64,000 bases of DNA from Bacillus sp. FJAT-27264 (GCF_001682855.1 NZ_MAQW01000032.1:214199-278198), one strand, 5' to 3'. Counted from the first letter of the stretch, positions 25,058 to 34,116 are shown. Notes: generated from the letters alone by a model not told the origin. Translations and numbers: made by a program.

Positions 25058-25909
25058 TTACCGGAGCAGCTCCGGGTCTATTGCCGGAACAAGTCCTTCG
25101 TCAGCAGCGCGGTTCAATAAAGATGTGATGGCTTCATAGCCGCTATTGCCCAGGTTCATGCTAAATTCGTTGACATAGAGATCGATATGCGACTTTGCCA
25201 CTTCCGGGGACAGCTCCTGGGCATGACTTAGGACGTAGTCGCGGGAGTCCGTCGGATGATCCCATGCATGTTGCAGGGAGCTGCGAATCCATCCGGAGAT
25301 GGCTTCGGCATCCAGATCACGGCGGGCGATAATGGCTCCGAGCGGGATGGGCAGCCCGGTATCTTCTTCCCACCAGCTGCCGAGATCGGTCAGGAGATTA
25401 AGGCCATAGGAAGAGTAGGTGAAGCGGGCTTCGTGAATCACCAGTCCGGCGTCAATTTTCCCATCGCGTACAGCGGGCATGATCTCGTCAAAAGGCATGA
25501 CGACGATCTCTCCTACACCGCCTGGAACGTTCTGGGCTGCCCACAAGCGGAACAGCAGATAGGCAGTGGAACGCTCGCTGGGAACAGCGATCCTGCGTCC
25601 GGCGAGCCCAGCTGGACGTCTTACCGCAAGCGGACCGTTTCCGGTCAGTACCAGTGGTCCACAGCCGCGGCCGAGGGCGCCACCACAGGGCAGCAGCCGG
25701 TAGTTCTCCAGTACCCAAGGCAGGGCGGCGTAGGAGATTTTGAGTACTTCCGGTCCAGTGCCGTCGGCAGCGAGCCCGTTCGTAATGTCGATATCGGCGT
25801 ACATCACATTCAGTGCCGGGGCATCTGCCACCAGCCCATGCGCCCAGGCATGAAATACAAAGGTATCATTTGGACAAGGGGAAAATGCAATATTAAGCTC
25901 GTTATTCAT
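25058..25909 (-). CDS. mqnD: 1,4-dihydroxy-6-naphthoate synthase (futalosine pathway)
   Basis: 283 residues in a periplasmic-binding-like fold. The opening IAFSPCPNDTFVFHAWAHGL is the MqnD hallmark; ADIDITNGLAADGTGPEVLK and GLVIHEARFTYSSYGL follow. It converts cyclic dehypoxanthine futalosine to 1,4-dihydroxy-6-naphthoate on the way to menaquinone. ATG 25909 overlaps the mqnB stop in TAATG and follows GGAGG. A high-GC gene, co-transcribed with mqnB. Confidence 0.92.
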   Translation of the reverse strand: MNNELNIAFSPCPNDTFVFHAWAHGLVADAPALNVMYADIDITNGLAADGTGPEVLKISYAALPWVLENYRLLPCGGALGRGCGPLVLTGNGPLAVRRPAGLAGRRIAVPSERSTAYLLFRLWAAQNVPGGVGEIVVMPFDEIMPAVRDGKIDAGLVIHEARFTYSSYGLNLLTDLGSWWEEDTGLPIPLGAIIARRDLDAEAISGWIRSSLQHAWDHPTDSRDYVLSHAQELSPEVAKSHIDLYVNEFSMNLGNSGYEAITSLLNRAADEGLVPAIDPELLR

Positions 25910-26589
25910 TACAGCACCTCCTTCAGGATAGCGGCTGCTGCCGCAAGCGCGTCCATCGCTTCGCCGATGGCCCAAGCTGCCCGGTCGCGGGGACCGACCG
26001 GGTTCGAAATCGCGCGGAGCTCCAGCACCGGGAGCCCCAGCGCATGTGCGGCCACGGCGACCCCGTGGCCTTCCATGGCCTCGGCGGCCGCCCCGGGATG
26101 GCGCGCCGCAAGAGCGGCGGCCGTCTCTGCCGTGCCGGTCGCCGTGGACACCGTCAGCACAGGACCTGTGCTGACGGCAAGGCCGGCCGCTGTCAGCGCG
26201 GCCGTAACGGCCTCTACCGTGCCGGAATCACCCGGCACGGTCACGCTGCCGAAGCCCAGCTCGGCAGCACTGCGGAAGCCCTCCGGCGTCTCGGCTCCGA
26301 GGTCGGCGGCAATCATCTCGCTGGCAATCACCAGCGAGCCTACCGGGGCCACCCCCGGGAACCCGCCGCCGATCCCGGCGTTAATGACGCAGCCGTAGGA
26401 GCCGGCTGCCAGGGCCGCGGCGGTACCCGCCGCAGCGGCTGCGGTGCCTGCGCCCGCAGCGACAACGTGGAACCTGCTGCTGCCCTGCAGCCCGCGCAGG
26501 ACGGCGTCGCGTTCCGCCGCGACCGCAGTCACGATCAGCACACGCCGCTCAGCCTGCCCCGCGGCATCATTTGGTGTAGCAGATGTCAT
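25909..26589 (-). CDS. mqnB: Futalosine hydrolase
   Basis: 226 residues, nucleoside-phosphorylase-like fold. VLIVTAVAAERDAVLRGL begins the domain, INAGIGGGFPGVAPVGSLVIA the middle, and AAEAMEGHGVAVAAHALGLP holds the substrate-binding Met-Glu. It removes the base from futalosine in menaquinone synthesis. Very Ala- and GC-rich compared with its neighbours. ATG 26589 follows AAGGAGG. It heads the mqnB-mqnD operon; mqnA, mqnC and mqnE are not in this window. Confidence 0.92.
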   Translation of the reverse strand: MTSATPNDAAGQAERRVLIVTAVAAERDAVLRGLQGSSRFHVVAAGAGTAAAAAGTAAALAAGSYGCVINAGIGGGFPGVAPVGSLVIASEMIAADLGAETPEGFRSAAELGFGSVTVPGDSGTVEAVTAALTAAGLAVSTGPVLTVSTATGTAETAAALAARHPGAAAEAMEGHGVAVAAHALGLPVLELRAISNPVGPRDRAAWAIGEAMDALAAAAAILKEVL

Positions 26590-26731
26590 GAGTAGGCCTC
26601 CTTTTAAACGTAAAGTAATATAGTGGTATTTGTTAAGAAATGAAGAGGCTTACATTTTAGATATTCGTAAGACAAAGAATACGCCGTTTTACGAGCCAGG
26701 TCAATTCGGACAAAATTTCCACGGAAGATTG

Positions 26732-26760
26732 TTGACAATGATAAGGATGAGGCGTATATT
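26732..26760 (+). promoter_or_regulatory. Promoter of the MarR/mhqR-like gene
   Basis: TTGACA (26732-26737), a 17-base spacer and TATATT (26755-26760), immediately followed by the operator. Confidence 0.8.
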
Positions 26761-26797
26761 TATCTTAAATTAAAGATAATTAACTTAAAGATAAATA
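26761..26797. promoter_or_regulatory. MhqR-type operator, autoregulatory
   Basis: TATCTTAAATTAAAGATA (26761-26778) is a near-perfect palindrome abutting the -10 box. A second half site, TTAAAGATA, follows at about 26785-26793. It matches the site at 27428-27445. Confidence 0.72.
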
Positions 26798-26847
26798 TTC
26801 TCTCTTTCAAATCAATTTCATAATAAAGTTACAGGGAGGTGGAGCAT

Positions 26848-27321
26848 ATGAGCATTGAACAAGAGCCTTTATCCGGGGCAAGCGGAGCGGAGCAGGAACG
26901 GGATGAAGCGGCTTCCTTGAAATTGTTTGTCGTCCTGTCTAAAGCTTACAAGACCTTAATGGACCTGGCAGTGAAGGATATGAAGAGCCACGGTTTGTCT
27001 TCCGCTGAATTTATGATTCTGGAGGTGCTGTATCACAGAACACGTATTCCACTGCAGCAGATCGGTGAGAAGATTCTGGTGACCAGCGGCAGTATTACGT
27101 ACAATATCGACAAGCTGGAGAACAAGGGCCTGCTGAAGCGTGTTCCGTGCAGCGATGACCGGCGGGTAACCTATGCTGAGATTACAACTGCAGGCCGGGA
27201 GCTATTCGACGATATTTTTCCGCTTCATGTTTCTTCCCTGCATCGTCTGATGGGCGGTTTGAACACGGAAGAGAAGGAACAGGCCACGGAGCTGTTGAAG
27301 AGACTTGGCAAAGGCGTATAG
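26848..27321 (+). CDS. MarR-family regulator, MhqR-like
   Basis: 157 residues. A winged HTH spans about 45-115 (SSAEFMILEVLYHRTRIPLQ, GSITYNIDKLENKGLL, then the wing CSDDRRVTYAEIT). MhqR of Bacillus represses genes for quinone and catechol detoxification. The operator at its promoter and a copy before the DoxX gene support the same role here. ATG 26848 follows AGGGAGG. A single Cys precedes the wing; its redox role is unknown. Confidence 0.85.
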   Translation: MSIEQEPLSGASGAEQERDEAASLKLFVVLSKAYKTLMDLAVKDMKSHGLSSAEFMILEVLYHRTRIPLQQIGEKILVTSGSITYNIDKLENKGLLKRVPCSDDRRVTYAEITTAGRELFDDIFPLHVSSLHRLMGGLNTEEKEQATELLKRLGKGV

Positions 27322-27427
27322 GGCGGCAATAACTGCGGCCCTGGCCGAAAGGCCAGAAAGCCGGAAAGAATAGTGTCAGAAACAGGGAAGCTAATATAAA
27401 TAGGAAGCATCAAATTTTTTTGTCTAA

Positions 27428-27445
27428 TATCTTAATGTTAAGATA
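27428..27445. promoter_or_regulatory. MhqR-type operator of the detoxification genes
   Basis: TATCTTAA-TG-TTAAGATA is a perfect palindrome lying between a TTGTCT -35 (27419) and a GATACT -10 (27442-27447), so bound repressor would cover the promoter. Confidence 0.75.
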
Positions 27446-27476
27446 CTTAAATCAAAGAGAATGGAGTGGGGTAAAA

Positions 27477-27878
27477 ATGGTTAGCGTAGGCTTATTATTG
27501 CTCAGACTGGTGATCGGTATTTCTTTCATCGGGCATGGTAGTCAAAAGCTGTTTGGCTGGTTCGGAGGTTATGGTCCCAAGGGAACCGGAGGTTGGATGG
27601 AGTCCATCGGCATGAAGCCTGGTGTTACTATGGCGGTGCTGGCGGGAGTGATGGAACTGGCTGGCGGAGTGCTGTTCACCTTCGGGTTGTTGACTCCACT
27701 CGCATCGGCGCTGATTATTGCCACCATGCTTGGAGCGATTGTGAAGGTTCACGCTCCGAACGGGTTCTGGGCAACGGCGGGCGGGATTGAGTTTCCATTG
27801 ACCTTGCTGGTGGTTGCTGCCGGAGTGGCCCTGACCGGGGCCGGATCGATTTCACTTGACGCACTGTGGTTTAACTAA
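27477..27878 (+). CDS. DoxX-family membrane protein, MhqP-like
   Basis: 133 residues with four membrane segments: LLLLRLVIGISFIGHGSQKL, AVLAGVMELAGGVLFTFGLL, LIIATMLGAIVKVH and the C-terminal pair. DoxX/MhqP proteins accompany quinone-stress enzymes, and their chemical role is unclear. ATG 27477 follows GGGGTAAAA. It is first in a mhqP-mhqO-mhqD-like operon. Confidence 0.88.
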   Translation: MVSVGLLLLRLVIGISFIGHGSQKLFGWFGGYGPKGTGGWMESIGMKPGVTMAVLAGVMELAGGVLFTFGLLTPLASALIIATMLGAIVKVHAPNGFWATAGGIEFPLTLLVVAAGVALTGAGSISLDALWFN

Positions 27879-27895
27879 GAAAGGGGCAGATCATT

Positions 27896-28846
27896 ATGAC
27901 ATTACGAAGCGCAGGCATTCATCATATTACAGCTTTTGTGGGCGACGTGCAGCGGAATGCTGACTTTTATGCCGGCATCCTCGGACTCCGGCTGGTGAAG
28001 AAAACCATCAATTTCGATGCACCTGAGGTGTATCACCTCTATTTCGGGAACGAAAGCGGGTCGCCCGGTACGATTATTACGTTCTTTCCTTGGTCGATGG
28101 GACGTAAGGGGAGAATTGGCGGCGGGCAGGTTGGTGTAACCACTTATGCCGTGCCGACAGGATCGCTGGACTTCTGGGAGCAGCGACTGGCTGCATACCA
28201 GATTCCAGTAACCAAAGTCAGCCGGATCTCTGAGTCCTACTTGTCCTTTGCTGACTACGACGGTCTGCGGATTGAACTTGTGGAGCGTGACGAAGGTCCG
28301 CTTAGCGGCTGGTCCTTTGGTGGTGTTCCTGCTGAGCACGCTATCAAGGGCTTTGGCGGGGCCGTTCTTTATAGCACAGCGCCAGCTAAGACAGCGGATA
28401 CGTTGTCCCGTACACTGGGCATGGAGGTCATTGCAGAAGGGGACGGCTATCTGCGCTTCAGAGCAGCGGGCGAGCTGGGTAATATTATAGATCTAAAGGC
28501 AGAACCTGTGCCGCATGGCTCGGGAGGCACCGGAACGGTACACCATATTGCCTGGCGTGCCAGCGATGATGCCGAGCAGCTTGCCTGGAGTCGTCTTGTG
28601 CAGAGCCACGGCTACCAGCCGACGCCTGTTCAGGACCGCCAATACTTTAACGCTATTTACTTCCGTGAAGAAGGCGGTATTCTATTTGAGATTGCTACAG
28701 ACCCTCCCGGTTTTGCCCGCGACGAGGAGCCGGATGCGCTAGGAGAGAAGCTGATGCTCCCTACCTGGTATGAACCGCACCGTGCCGCGATTGAAGCTAA
28801 TTTGCAGCCGTTTGACATTCGAGAGATTGGAGTGAAGTCAAAATGA
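27896..28846 (+). CDS. Ring-cleaving dioxygenase (vicinal oxygen chelate), MhqO-like
   Basis: 316 residues in two glyoxalase/VOC modules. GIHHITAFVGD (residues 7-17) supplies the first metal His; TVHHIAWRA and GILFEIATDPPGF in the second half supply the second His and the Glu. MhqO-type enzymes are thought to open hydroquinone or catechol-type rings. ATG 27896 follows AAAGGGG; the gene overlaps the next by ATGA. Confidence 0.9.
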   Translation: MTLRSAGIHHITAFVGDVQRNADFYAGILGLRLVKKTINFDAPEVYHLYFGNESGSPGTIITFFPWSMGRKGRIGGGQVGVTTYAVPTGSLDFWEQRLAAYQIPVTKVSRISESYLSFADYDGLRIELVERDEGPLSGWSFGGVPAEHAIKGFGGAVLYSTAPAKTADTLSRTLGMEVIAEGDGYLRFRAAGELGNIIDLKAEPVPHGSGGTGTVHHIAWRASDDAEQLAWSRLVQSHGYQPTPVQDRQYFNAIYFREEGGILFEIATDPPGFARDEEPDALGEKLMLPTWYEPHRAAIEANLQPFDIREIGVKSK

Positions 28847-29451
28847 TACACGTATTTCACAAGGGCACAGATGAGAGTAAGCCAGTAATGGTAATGTTCC
28901 ACGGAACGGGTGGTGATGAGCAGGATTTGCTGCCACTGGCGGGATTGCTTTCCCCGGGATCGTCCGTGCTCGGCATCCGCGGCAATGTGCTGGAGAACGG
29001 GATGCCCCGTTTCTTCCGGCGGTTGTCTGAAGGGGTATTCGACGAAGAAGATCTGATCTTCCGCACGCAGGAGATCAAGCAGTTTCTGGACGAGGCGGCG
29101 GCCAAATACGGATTCTCTGCCGACAAAACGGTTGCCGTTGGTTATTCCAATGGTGCTAACATCGCTGGAAGCTTGCTGTTCCACTACGGGAAGGCTTTCC
29201 AGGCTGCAGTGCTGCTGCACCCGATGGTACCGCTACGTAGCCTCAAACTGCCGGATATGAGCGGTCTTCCGGTCTTCATCGGAACTTCGATGAATGATCC
29301 GATGGTTCCGGCGCATGAAAGCCGGGAGCTGGAAGAACTATTGCAAGGCGCAGGTGCAGTTGTGAATACGTATTGGGGCAATCAGGGGCATCGCCTGAAT
29401 GTGGAAGAAGCGGAAGCGGCCAGAGACTGGCTGAAGCTGCAGTTAGTCTGA
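28843..29451 (+). CDS. Carboxylesterase/phospholipase-type alpha/beta hydrolase, MhqD-like
   Basis: 202 residues. The nucleophile elbow is GYSNGAN, the acid is probably Asp in TSMNDPMVP, and the His is in NQGHRLN; an oxyanion-hole stretch MFHGTGGDEQDLLPL lies at about 18-32. MhqD sits beside MhqO in Bacillus and is thought to act on quinone-derived or conjugated products. Last gene of the operon, ahead of a long hairpin terminator. Confidence 0.9.
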   Translation: MIHVFHKGTDESKPVMVMFHGTGGDEQDLLPLAGLLSPGSSVLGIRGNVLENGMPRFFRRLSEGVFDEEDLIFRTQEIKQFLDEAAAKYGFSADKTVAVGYSNGANIAGSLLFHYGKAFQAAVLLHPMVPLRSLKLPDMSGLPVFIGTSMNDPMVPAHESRELEELLQGAGAVVNTYWGNQGHRLNVEEAEAARDWLKLQLV

Positions 29452-29465
29452 TTGTATACAGCGAC

Positions 29466-29535
29466 AGAGCAGAAACAGCATATCCATTTGCTAATCTCGG
29501 GAGGGGCGATGGATGTGCGTGATCTGCTCTTTTTG
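29466..29535 (+). terminator. Long two-tier terminator after the mhq operon
   Basis: AGAGCAGA pairs with TCTGCTCT outside and GCATATCCAT with ATGGATGTGC inside, followed by TTTTT. Confidence 0.8.
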
Positions 29536-29604
29536 CTGTAATAAATGTTATATTGGTAGTAGCGGATGGAGCGACACACTCATGCTAGGAAAGGGGCAGC
29601 GCCC

Positions 29605-30168
29605 ATGTCCATTCAGGGACAGACTGTTTTACCTGCGATCCGAAAGATGAAGCATCTGGAGAAGCTGTTGCAATCCTCCTACGAATATATTGTGCTGCTT
29701 GAGAGTCATATCGGGCAACTGAAGGACATTGTTGATCTGGCAAAATCACACCGGAAGAAGCTGCTGCTGCACGTGGATCTGGTAGAGGGACTGAAGAATG
29801 ATGAGGCTGCGGCAGATTTTGTATGTCAGAGCATCAAGCCTGCCGGTTTGATCTCAACTCGGGCCAATGTCATTCTCAAAGCACGGCAAAACGGTTTGCT
29901 GGCCGTCCAGCGGGTATTTCTGTTAGACTCCAGTGCTTTGGACAAAAGCTATGCTCTGCTAGAACGTACAAAGCCTGATTTTATTGAGGTGCTTCCGGGT
30001 GTCATCCCGGGCCTGATCACAGAAGTGAGGGAGCGTACAGGCATTCCGATTTTTGCTGGCGGGCTGATTCGTACTGTGGACGATGTGGAGAAGGCATTGG
30101 CAGCAGGAGCAACCGCTGTGACGACTTCCCAAATGGATCTGTGCCGGCATTACGATAACATAAAATGA
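29605..30168 (+). CDS. glpP: Glycerol-3-phosphate-responsive antiterminator
   Basis: 187 residues, the usual GlpP length, with a small TIM-barrel-like pattern: VLLESHIGQLKDIVDLAKSH, HVDLVEGLKNDE, DFIEVLPGVIPGLI, and GGLIRTVDDVEKALAAGATA. Bound to glycerol-3-phosphate, GlpP prevents termination in glp leaders. ATG 29605 follows AAAGGGG. It is followed by glpK at 15 bases, and the matching leader terminator stands before glpD. Confidence 0.92.
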   Translation: MSIQGQTVLPAIRKMKHLEKLLQSSYEYIVLLESHIGQLKDIVDLAKSHRKKLLLHVDLVEGLKNDEAAADFVCQSIKPAGLISTRANVILKARQNGLLAVQRVFLLDSSALDKSYALLERTKPDFIEVLPGVIPGLITEVRERTGIPIFAGGLIRTVDDVEKALAAGATAVTTSQMDLCRHYDNIK

Positions 30169-30183
30169 ACCTGGAGGTGCAGT

Positions 30184-31677
30184 GTGGATAAAAAGTATAT
30201 TCTGGCCTTGGACCAAGGCACGACTAGTTCAAGAGCCATTCTATTTGATCGTAAAGGTACGATTATTCATATTGCTCAGCAGGAATTCAAGCAGCATTTC
30301 CCACAACCGGGCTGGGTGGAGCATGATGCCAATGAGATCTGGATCTCCATTCTGGCGGTCATTTCGTCATTGTTTACCGAGACCGCTATCTCTCCGGAGG
30401 AGGTTGCTGCCATCGGGATCACCAATCAGCGGGAGACGACCGTAGTTTGGGATCGGGCTACGGGTATGCCGGTGTATCATGCAATTGTCTGGCAGTCCCG
30501 ACAAACAACGGAGATTTGCGAGGATCTCAAGACTCAGGGTCATGATGAAATTTTCAGGCAAAAGACAGGTCTGCGTCTCGACGCGTACTTCTCGGGCACG
30601 AAGGTGAAGTGGATTCTGGACCATGTTCCGGGGGCGCGGGAGAAGGCGGAACGCGGAGAGTTGCTGTTCGGAACCATGGATACCTGGCTGATCTGGCGGC
30701 TGACCGACGGGGGCGCTCATGTTACCGATTACTCCAATGCCTCGCGGACCCTGATGTACAACATCCACGAGTTGCAATGGGATGAGGAACTGCTGGCGCT
30801 GCTCAACATTCCGCGCTCCATGCTACCGGAGGTTCGGTCATCCTCTGAAGTCTATGGCTATACCAACCGGCAGCATTTCTTCAATGCTGCTGTCCCGATC
30901 TCGGGTGCTGCGGGTGACCAGCAGGCCGCATTGTTCGGGCAGACCTGTTTTGAGCAAGGGACCGCGAACAATACTTACGGCACCGGGGCATTTATGCTGA
31001 TGCATACCGGTGAGCAGGCTATTGCTTCAGCGAATGGACTGCTGACCACGATTGCCTGGGGATTGAACGGGAAGGTCGAGTATGCGCTGGAAGGCAGTAT
31101 CTTTGTGGCCGGCTCGGCCATTCAGTGGCTTCGTGACGGACTGCGGATGATCAAGAATGCCGCGGTTAGTGAAGAATACGCTTCGCGGGTGAATTCAACA
31201 GAAGGTGTCTACGTGGTGCCGGCCTTTGTTGGCCTGGGCACGCCGTATTGGGACAGTGAGGTCCGGGGTGCGGTGTTTGGCCTGACACGGGGCACATCGA
31301 AGGAGCATCTGATTCGTGCGACTTTGGAATCGCTGGCTTATCAGACCCGTGATGTACTTGCGGCCATGGAGGAGGACTCCGGGATTTCTCTCAAAAAGCT
31401 GCGGGTGGGTGGTGGCGCAGCCCGTAATAACTTCCTGATGCAGTTCCAGAGCGACATGCTGGGTGTTACGGTAGAGCGGCCAGTGATTAGCGAGACTACG
31501 GCGCTCGGAGCGGCGTATCTGGCGGGTCTAGCTGTAGGATTCTGGCAGGATCAGAATGAGATCTCTGCATTATGGCAGATTCAGCGTGCCTTCGACAGAA
31601 CGTTGGATGAAGGTGTAGCAGATGCTCTGTACGGTGGATGGAAAAAAGCGGTGCGTGCCGCACAGGCTTTTCACTGA
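30184..31677 (+). CDS. glpK: Glycerol kinase
   Basis: 497 residues, full length. The FGGY family start ILALDQGTTSSRAILFD, internal GTMDTWLIWRLTDG, ISGAAGDQQAALFGQ, and the ATP-site motif GGGAARNNFLMQFQSDMLG are all intact. It phosphorylates glycerol to glycerol-3-phosphate in the cytoplasm. GTG start at 30184, with GGAGG 6 bases upstream. Co-transcribed with glpP; no glycerol facilitator gene is present here. Confidence 0.95.
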   Translation: MDKKYILALDQGTTSSRAILFDRKGTIIHIAQQEFKQHFPQPGWVEHDANEIWISILAVISSLFTETAISPEEVAAIGITNQRETTVVWDRATGMPVYHAIVWQSRQTTEICEDLKTQGHDEIFRQKTGLRLDAYFSGTKVKWILDHVPGAREKAERGELLFGTMDTWLIWRLTDGGAHVTDYSNASRTLMYNIHELQWDEELLALLNIPRSMLPEVRSSSEVYGYTNRQHFFNAAVPISGAAGDQQAALFGQTCFEQGTANNTYGTGAFMLMHTGEQAIASANGLLTTIAWGLNGKVEYALEGSIFVAGSAIQWLRDGLRMIKNAAVSEEYASRVNSTEGVYVVPAFVGLGTPYWDSEVRGAVFGLTRGTSKEHLIRATLESLAYQTRDVLAAMEEDSGISLKKLRVGGGAARNNFLMQFQSDMLGVTVERPVISETTALGAAYLAGLAVGFWQDQNEISALWQIQRAFDRTLDEGVADALYGGWKKAVRAAQAFH

Positions 31678-31735
31678 AAAGTTAGCATGGTATACTTACC
31701 CCAACAAGTTAATACAATAGGTTGGAGAACTGGAG

Positions 31736-31792
31736 AAACCACAACAGCCGCTGCGCAAACTATCGCAGCCGGCATGTTTGTGGTTTTTTTTT
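31736..31792 (+). promoter_or_regulatory. glpD leader terminator, GlpP antitermination target
   Basis: AAACCACAA pairs with TTTGTGGTTT around an inner CGGCTGCG-type stem, followed by a nine-T run. It lies 120 bases before glpD and 60 bases after glpK. Its position matches the inverted repeat through which GlpP controls glpD in Bacillus. Confidence 0.82.
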
Positions 31793-31911
31793 ACAAATAT
31801 AAGAATTTATATGTTTTACATTATAAATCATTCTTATATTTCTCGCTGAAGCGGATACCGTCCCCTTAGAGGACGGCAAAGCCGTTTTTACTTGTATGGG
31901 AGGAAATAGAC

Positions 31912-33573
31912 ATGGGGACTTTTTCGGCGGGCAAACGAGATCAATATCTGAATCAAATGACGGAACAGGAATGGGATGTACTGGTGATCGGCGGGGGCAT
32001 TACAGGAGCGGGAATTGCTTTGGATGCACAGACCCGCGGCCTGCGGACCGCCCTTTTAGAGATGCAAGATTTTGCCGGAGGCACTTCTAGCCGGTCGACC
32101 AAGCTTGTGCATGGAGGACTCCGCTATTTGAAACAGCTGGAGATTGGTGTGGTGGCAGAGGTGGGCAAAGAACGGGCTATTGTGTACGAGAATGGACCTC
32201 ATCTTACTACACCGGAATGGATGCTGCTGCCGATTTATGAGGGCGGTACCTTTGGGAAGATGTCGACCTCCCTTGGACTCCGGGTCTATGACTACTTGGC
32301 CGGGGTTAAAAAGGGTGAGCGCCGAGCGATGCTGAGCGCCGGGGAGACGCTGGGCAAAGAACCGCTGCTGAAGCAGCAGGGTCTCAAAGGCGGGGGCTAT
32401 TATGTGGAGTATCGTACGGACGATGCCCGCCTGACGATTGAAGTATTGAAGGAGGCTGTGAAGCACGGGGCGCTGGCTGTGAACTATGCCAAGGTGGAAC
32501 AGTTTATTTATGATAATAAGCAGTTGGCGGGTGTAGTAGTGACGGATCAGTTCAGCGGACGTTCTTATGAGCTTCGTGCGAAGCATATCATCAATGCCGC
32601 CGGACCTTGGGTGGACACACTGAGGGAGAAGGACCATTCCAAAGAGGGCAAAATGCTGCATTTATCCAAGGGCGTTCACTTAGTATTCGACCAGGGGCGT
32701 TTCCCGCTGAAGCAGGCGATTTATTTTGATACCCCTGATGGGCGCATGATGTTCGCGATCCCGCGGGACAACAAAACTTATGTAGGGACGACCGATACGA
32801 ATTATAAAGGCGATCTGGTAAATCCGCTGGCTACGGAAGCTGACAGGGTGTATATCCTTCACGCGGCCAATGAGATGTTCCCCGGTATGAAACTAACGGA
32901 CGATGATGTGGAATCGAGCTGGGCAGGACTGCGTCCTCTGATACATCAAGAGGGTAAAAATCCGTCCGAGATTTCCCGCAAGGATGAAATTTTCGTCTCG
33001 GCCTCAGGCCTGATCTCTATGGCTGGCGGCAAGCTGACCGGCTACCGCAAAATGGCGGAGACTGTGGTGGATCTGGTTGCAAGGCAACGGAGTGGTGCTG
33101 GACTTGCTGCTATTTCTGGATGCCAGACCGGGCACATGCCCATCTCCGGCGGTGATGTTGGGGGATCCATTCAGTATAAGAAGTTTGTGCAAGAACGCAT
33201 TCCGGAGGGAACGAGGCTGGGGCTGTCGCCACATGAAGCGGAGCAGCTGGTACGGAAGTACGGTTCTAACATTGGCGCGGTTTATGCGTTAATTGAGAAG
33301 CACACTCTGGAAGCAGAGACAGCAGGACTCCCCGCATCCTTGCTGGCTGCCCTTCTGTATTCCATTGAAGAGGAGATGACTCTAAAGCCGGTGGATTTTT
33401 TTATCCGCCGCACAGGTGCGCTTTTCTTCAATATAGCCTGGGTAGAGGCGTGGAAGGATGCTGTAACCACCTATATGGGTAAATATTTCGGATGGACGAC
33501 AGAATTGACGGCTCAGTATGCCGAAGAATTAAATGACCGGTTGGCCGAAGCGATTCAGGCTGCGGATGCCTAA
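31912..33573 (+). CDS. glpD: Aerobic glycerol-3-phosphate dehydrogenase
   Basis: 553 residues. The FAD-binding Rossmann motif DVLVIGGGITGAGIALDAQ is at about 23-41; GGTSSRSTKLVHGGLRYL and FAIPRDNKTYVGTTDTNYKG are typical of GlpD. It oxidises glycerol-3-phosphate to dihydroxyacetone phosphate and passes electrons to the membrane quinone pool, here menaquinone. GGGAGG lies 8 bases before the ATG. Expression is likely gated by GlpP at the leader terminator. Confidence 0.95.
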   Translation: MGTFSAGKRDQYLNQMTEQEWDVLVIGGGITGAGIALDAQTRGLRTALLEMQDFAGGTSSRSTKLVHGGLRYLKQLEIGVVAEVGKERAIVYENGPHLTTPEWMLLPIYEGGTFGKMSTSLGLRVYDYLAGVKKGERRAMLSAGETLGKEPLLKQQGLKGGGYYVEYRTDDARLTIEVLKEAVKHGALAVNYAKVEQFIYDNKQLAGVVVTDQFSGRSYELRAKHIINAAGPWVDTLREKDHSKEGKMLHLSKGVHLVFDQGRFPLKQAIYFDTPDGRMMFAIPRDNKTYVGTTDTNYKGDLVNPLATEADRVYILHAANEMFPGMKLTDDDVESSWAGLRPLIHQEGKNPSEISRKDEIFVSASGLISMAGGKLTGYRKMAETVVDLVARQRSGAGLAAISGCQTGHMPISGGDVGGSIQYKKFVQERIPEGTRLGLSPHEAEQLVRKYGSNIGAVYALIEKHTLEAETAGLPASLLAALLYSIEEEMTLKPVDFFIRRTGALFFNIAWVEAWKDAVTTYMGKYFGWTTELTAQYAEELNDRLAEAIQAADA

Positions 33574-33664
33574 GCGTAACACTGGTTAACCAAAGAAGCG
33601 GCGATTGTAAAACGGTCGATGTTGCCGGAAATCTGAACAAAGGGGCGTAGCTCCAGTTCGTTTC

Positions 33665-33708
33665 AGGACGGAAGCAGGGAGACATTCCTGACTCCGTCCT
33701 CTTTTTCT
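33665..33708 (+). terminator. Intrinsic terminator after glpD
   Basis: AGGACGGA pairs with TCCGTCCT around an inner GG/CC pairing, followed by CTTTTTCTT. Confidence 0.85.
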
Positions 33709-34116
33709 TAGAGTGCGGTAGCGGAAAATACAGGGGTTAGTTAAAGTTCTCTCATGCGGCTGCGGAGCTATCAATACCTGCGTTTCCACCATATAGTTGC
33801 AGAGGCGTACTTTTTTGGTTACGCTCTTAGTAAACTATGGAAGCAGGCTCGCTTAGGGTGGATGGTAAAGAGGATAGATGATCTAGTTTCTGGTAAAATA
33901 AATAAGGCTATATTGCAGGGTATATGCTCTGGATTCAGTCTTATATATTAGAGGTAATGTGAAGGTTACAGGTGCTGTTTGTTACATGCCAGCCGGTTTA
34001 CGTATTGTTATAATGGACAAGTTGAAATTCTCGCACATGAACCGCTGCCCGGACCAAGGACAGTGCGGCAGGTTTTGCCGGCGGAACGTGTGGCAGTAGC
34101 AAGGGCAGGTGGATTT
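33709..34116 (+). other. Long intergenic region with extended -10 promoter for mprF
   Basis: No gene is recognised in this 408-base stretch. An open frame at 33754-33951 has no ribosome site and no family resemblance. TGTTATAAT (34006-34014) is a strong extended -10 element with no clear -35, and would start transcription near 34021, about 95 bases before mprF. Confidence 0.5.

Noticed and set aside
29566..29604. N-terminal extension of GlpP
   Set aside because: The frame is open upstream, but AAAGGGG is placed for the ATG at 29605, which gives the normal family length.
33754..33951. 65-codon open frame between glpD and mprF
   Set aside because: No ribosome site, no family resemblance, and poor start context; better explained as non-coding leader DNA.
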